A DNA stretch of 40,914 nt from an uncultured Bacteroidales bacterium (GTDB lineage Bacteria > Bacteroidota > Bacteroidia > Bacteroidales > Paludibacteraceae), in NCBI GenBank assembly GCA_902799185.1, contig CADBZO010000014.1:18772-59685 (forward strand), in the 5' to 3' direction. Both the position numbers and the translations under genes were made by a program. The notes under the pieces are model-generated. The model was not told the DNA's origin, did no database searches, and was given only the letters and a program-made list of their open reading frames with translations. This document shows, in pieces, positions 40,169 to 40,914 of this stretch. How positions within the stretch are numbered: the first letter of the stretch is position 1; every line of letters begins with the position of its first letter.

Positions 40169-40914
40169 ATGCAAAATATACGTAACATAGCAATCATTGC
40201 CCACGTCGATCACGGCAAGACAACCCTGGTCGATAAGATGCTGTACACCGCCAACGTGGTGAAACAGCAGCAGTCAGAATTCAGCGAGCAGCCGAAAGAG
40301 CTGATCCTGGACAATAACGACCTGGAGCGGGAGCGCGGAATCACCATCCTCGCTAAAAACGTAGCTATCGAGTACAAGGGAGTGAAGATTAACGTGATAG
40401 ACACTCCGGGGCACGCGGATTTCGGCGGCGAGGTGGAACGCGTACTGAACATGGCGGACGGCGTGCTGCTGCTGGTCGATGCGTTCGAGGGCCCGATGCC
40501 GCAGACCCGTTTTGTGCTACAGAAAGCCTTGGAGTTAGGGCTGAAGCCGATTGTAGTCATCAACAAAGTAGATAAACTGAACTGCCGTCCGGACGAGGTG
40601 CAGGAAGAGGTGTTCGACCTGATGTGCAACCTCAATGCGACGGACGACCAGTTGGATTTCCAGACGCTGTACGGCTCTGCGAAGAACGGCTGGATGTCGA
40701 AAGACTGGAAGAAACCGACAACCGACCTGACGGACCTGATGGACGCCATCATCGAGTATATACCTGCTCCGGAGGACAACCCCGGTACGCCGCAGATGCT
40801 CGTGACAAGTCTGGACTATAACAGCTACGTAGGCCGTATCGCTATCGGAAGGGTTCACCGCGGCGAGTTCAAGGACGGACAGGCAGTCACCCTCGCCAAG
40901 AAAGACGGCACGAT
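40169..40914 (+). CDS. typA: GTP-binding protein TypA/BipA, 3' end outside window
   Basis: 248 codons of a translational GTPase that acts on ribosomes, notably in stress and 50S assembly. G1 is AHVDHGKT (11-18), switch I ERERGITI, G3 DTPGHADF, G4 NKVDKL, G5 GSAKNGW. The segment RNIAIIAHVDHGKTTLVDKM and the PIVVINKVDKLNCRPDEV part are typical of TypA and not EF-G or LepA. Domain II begins at TPQMLVTSLDYNSYVGRIAI before the window ends. It has its own promoter, overlapping the preceding terminator. Confidence 0.95.
   Translation, partial: MQNIRNIAIIAHVDHGKTTLVDKMLYTANVVKQQQSEFSEQPKELILDNNDLERERGITILAKNVAIEYKGVKINVIDTPGHADFGGEVERVLNMADGVLLLVDAFEGPMPQTRFVLQKALELGLKPIVVINKVDKLNCRPDEVQEEVFDLMCNLNATDDQLDFQTLYGSAKNGWMSKDWKKPTTDLTDLMDAIIEYIPAPEDNPGTPQMLVTSLDYNSYVGRIAIGRVHRGEFKDGQAVTLAKKDGT

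Noticed and set aside
1-40914. Insertion sequence or integrative element
   Set aside because: No transposase, integrase, relaxase or matching terminal repeats are seen anywhere in the window.

Overview
The window looks like a chromosomal segment of a Bacteroidales bacterium (phylum Bacteroidota). The evidence is ten promoters of the Bacteroidota type (TTTG, 19-20 bp, TAnnTTTG), a 286-residue Bacteroidota-style primary sigma factor, a Porin_10-type outer-membrane protein, ribbon-helix-helix and small-protein families typical of the phylum, and large secreted BspA/Fn3/jelly-roll proteins. Coding DNA is moderately GC-rich, intergenic DNA is AT-rich, and no genus can be named from this alone. I see no rRNA, transposase, phage or CRISPR.

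Housekeeping half (1-16.7 kb): a glycan-metabolism and envelope cluster (GT4 glycosyltransferase, GH57 protein, porin) runs into clpC and trxA. A separately promoted tRNA-Arg(UCU) follows, only 4 nt upstream of rpoD. Facing these are a small RHH gene with a secreted beta-barrel-like gene, and a short RNase R. A shared divergent promoter then drives glgP, and panD, tgt and an LptF/G permease follow. A 98-residue exported mini-protein closes this half.

Accessory half (16.7-40 kb): seven large secreted proteins (A 16774-19806, B 20397-25397, C 27460-29334, D 29397-31649, E 32030-36220, F 36532-38040, G 38124-40037). All end in the same ~25-residue C-terminal tail, K-[VIT]-x3-[GNH]-x-[LV]-x-I-x3-G-x2-[YF]-x3-G, which looks like a sorting or anchoring signal, probably type IX-like (inference). 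Two small genes are interleaved: a 44-residue ORF behind B and a 100-residue protein translationally coupled to F. A DUF1016 (YhcG-like) nuclease gene sits between B's only visible promoter and B. It is flanked by 31-bp direct repeats copied from B's signal-peptide region, next to a decayed second DUF1016 fragment. The window ends in typA/bipA.

Repeat layer: eight copies or relatives of a GC-rich palindrome (core CCCTCCC-5 nt-GGGAGGG) lie just after stop codons or, in D, F and G, inside the reading frame immediately before the shared tail. Six arrays of 7-bp units of different sequence lie between genes, and several run into the next start codon. There is also an 11-bp tandem array, a G-quadruplex-capable run and three candidate structured leaders. 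The tail family with its palindrome-tail DNA cassette, the start-codon-phased heptamers and the nuclease insertion are the parts least explained by standard annotation. All calls come from reading the sequence; no database search was run.
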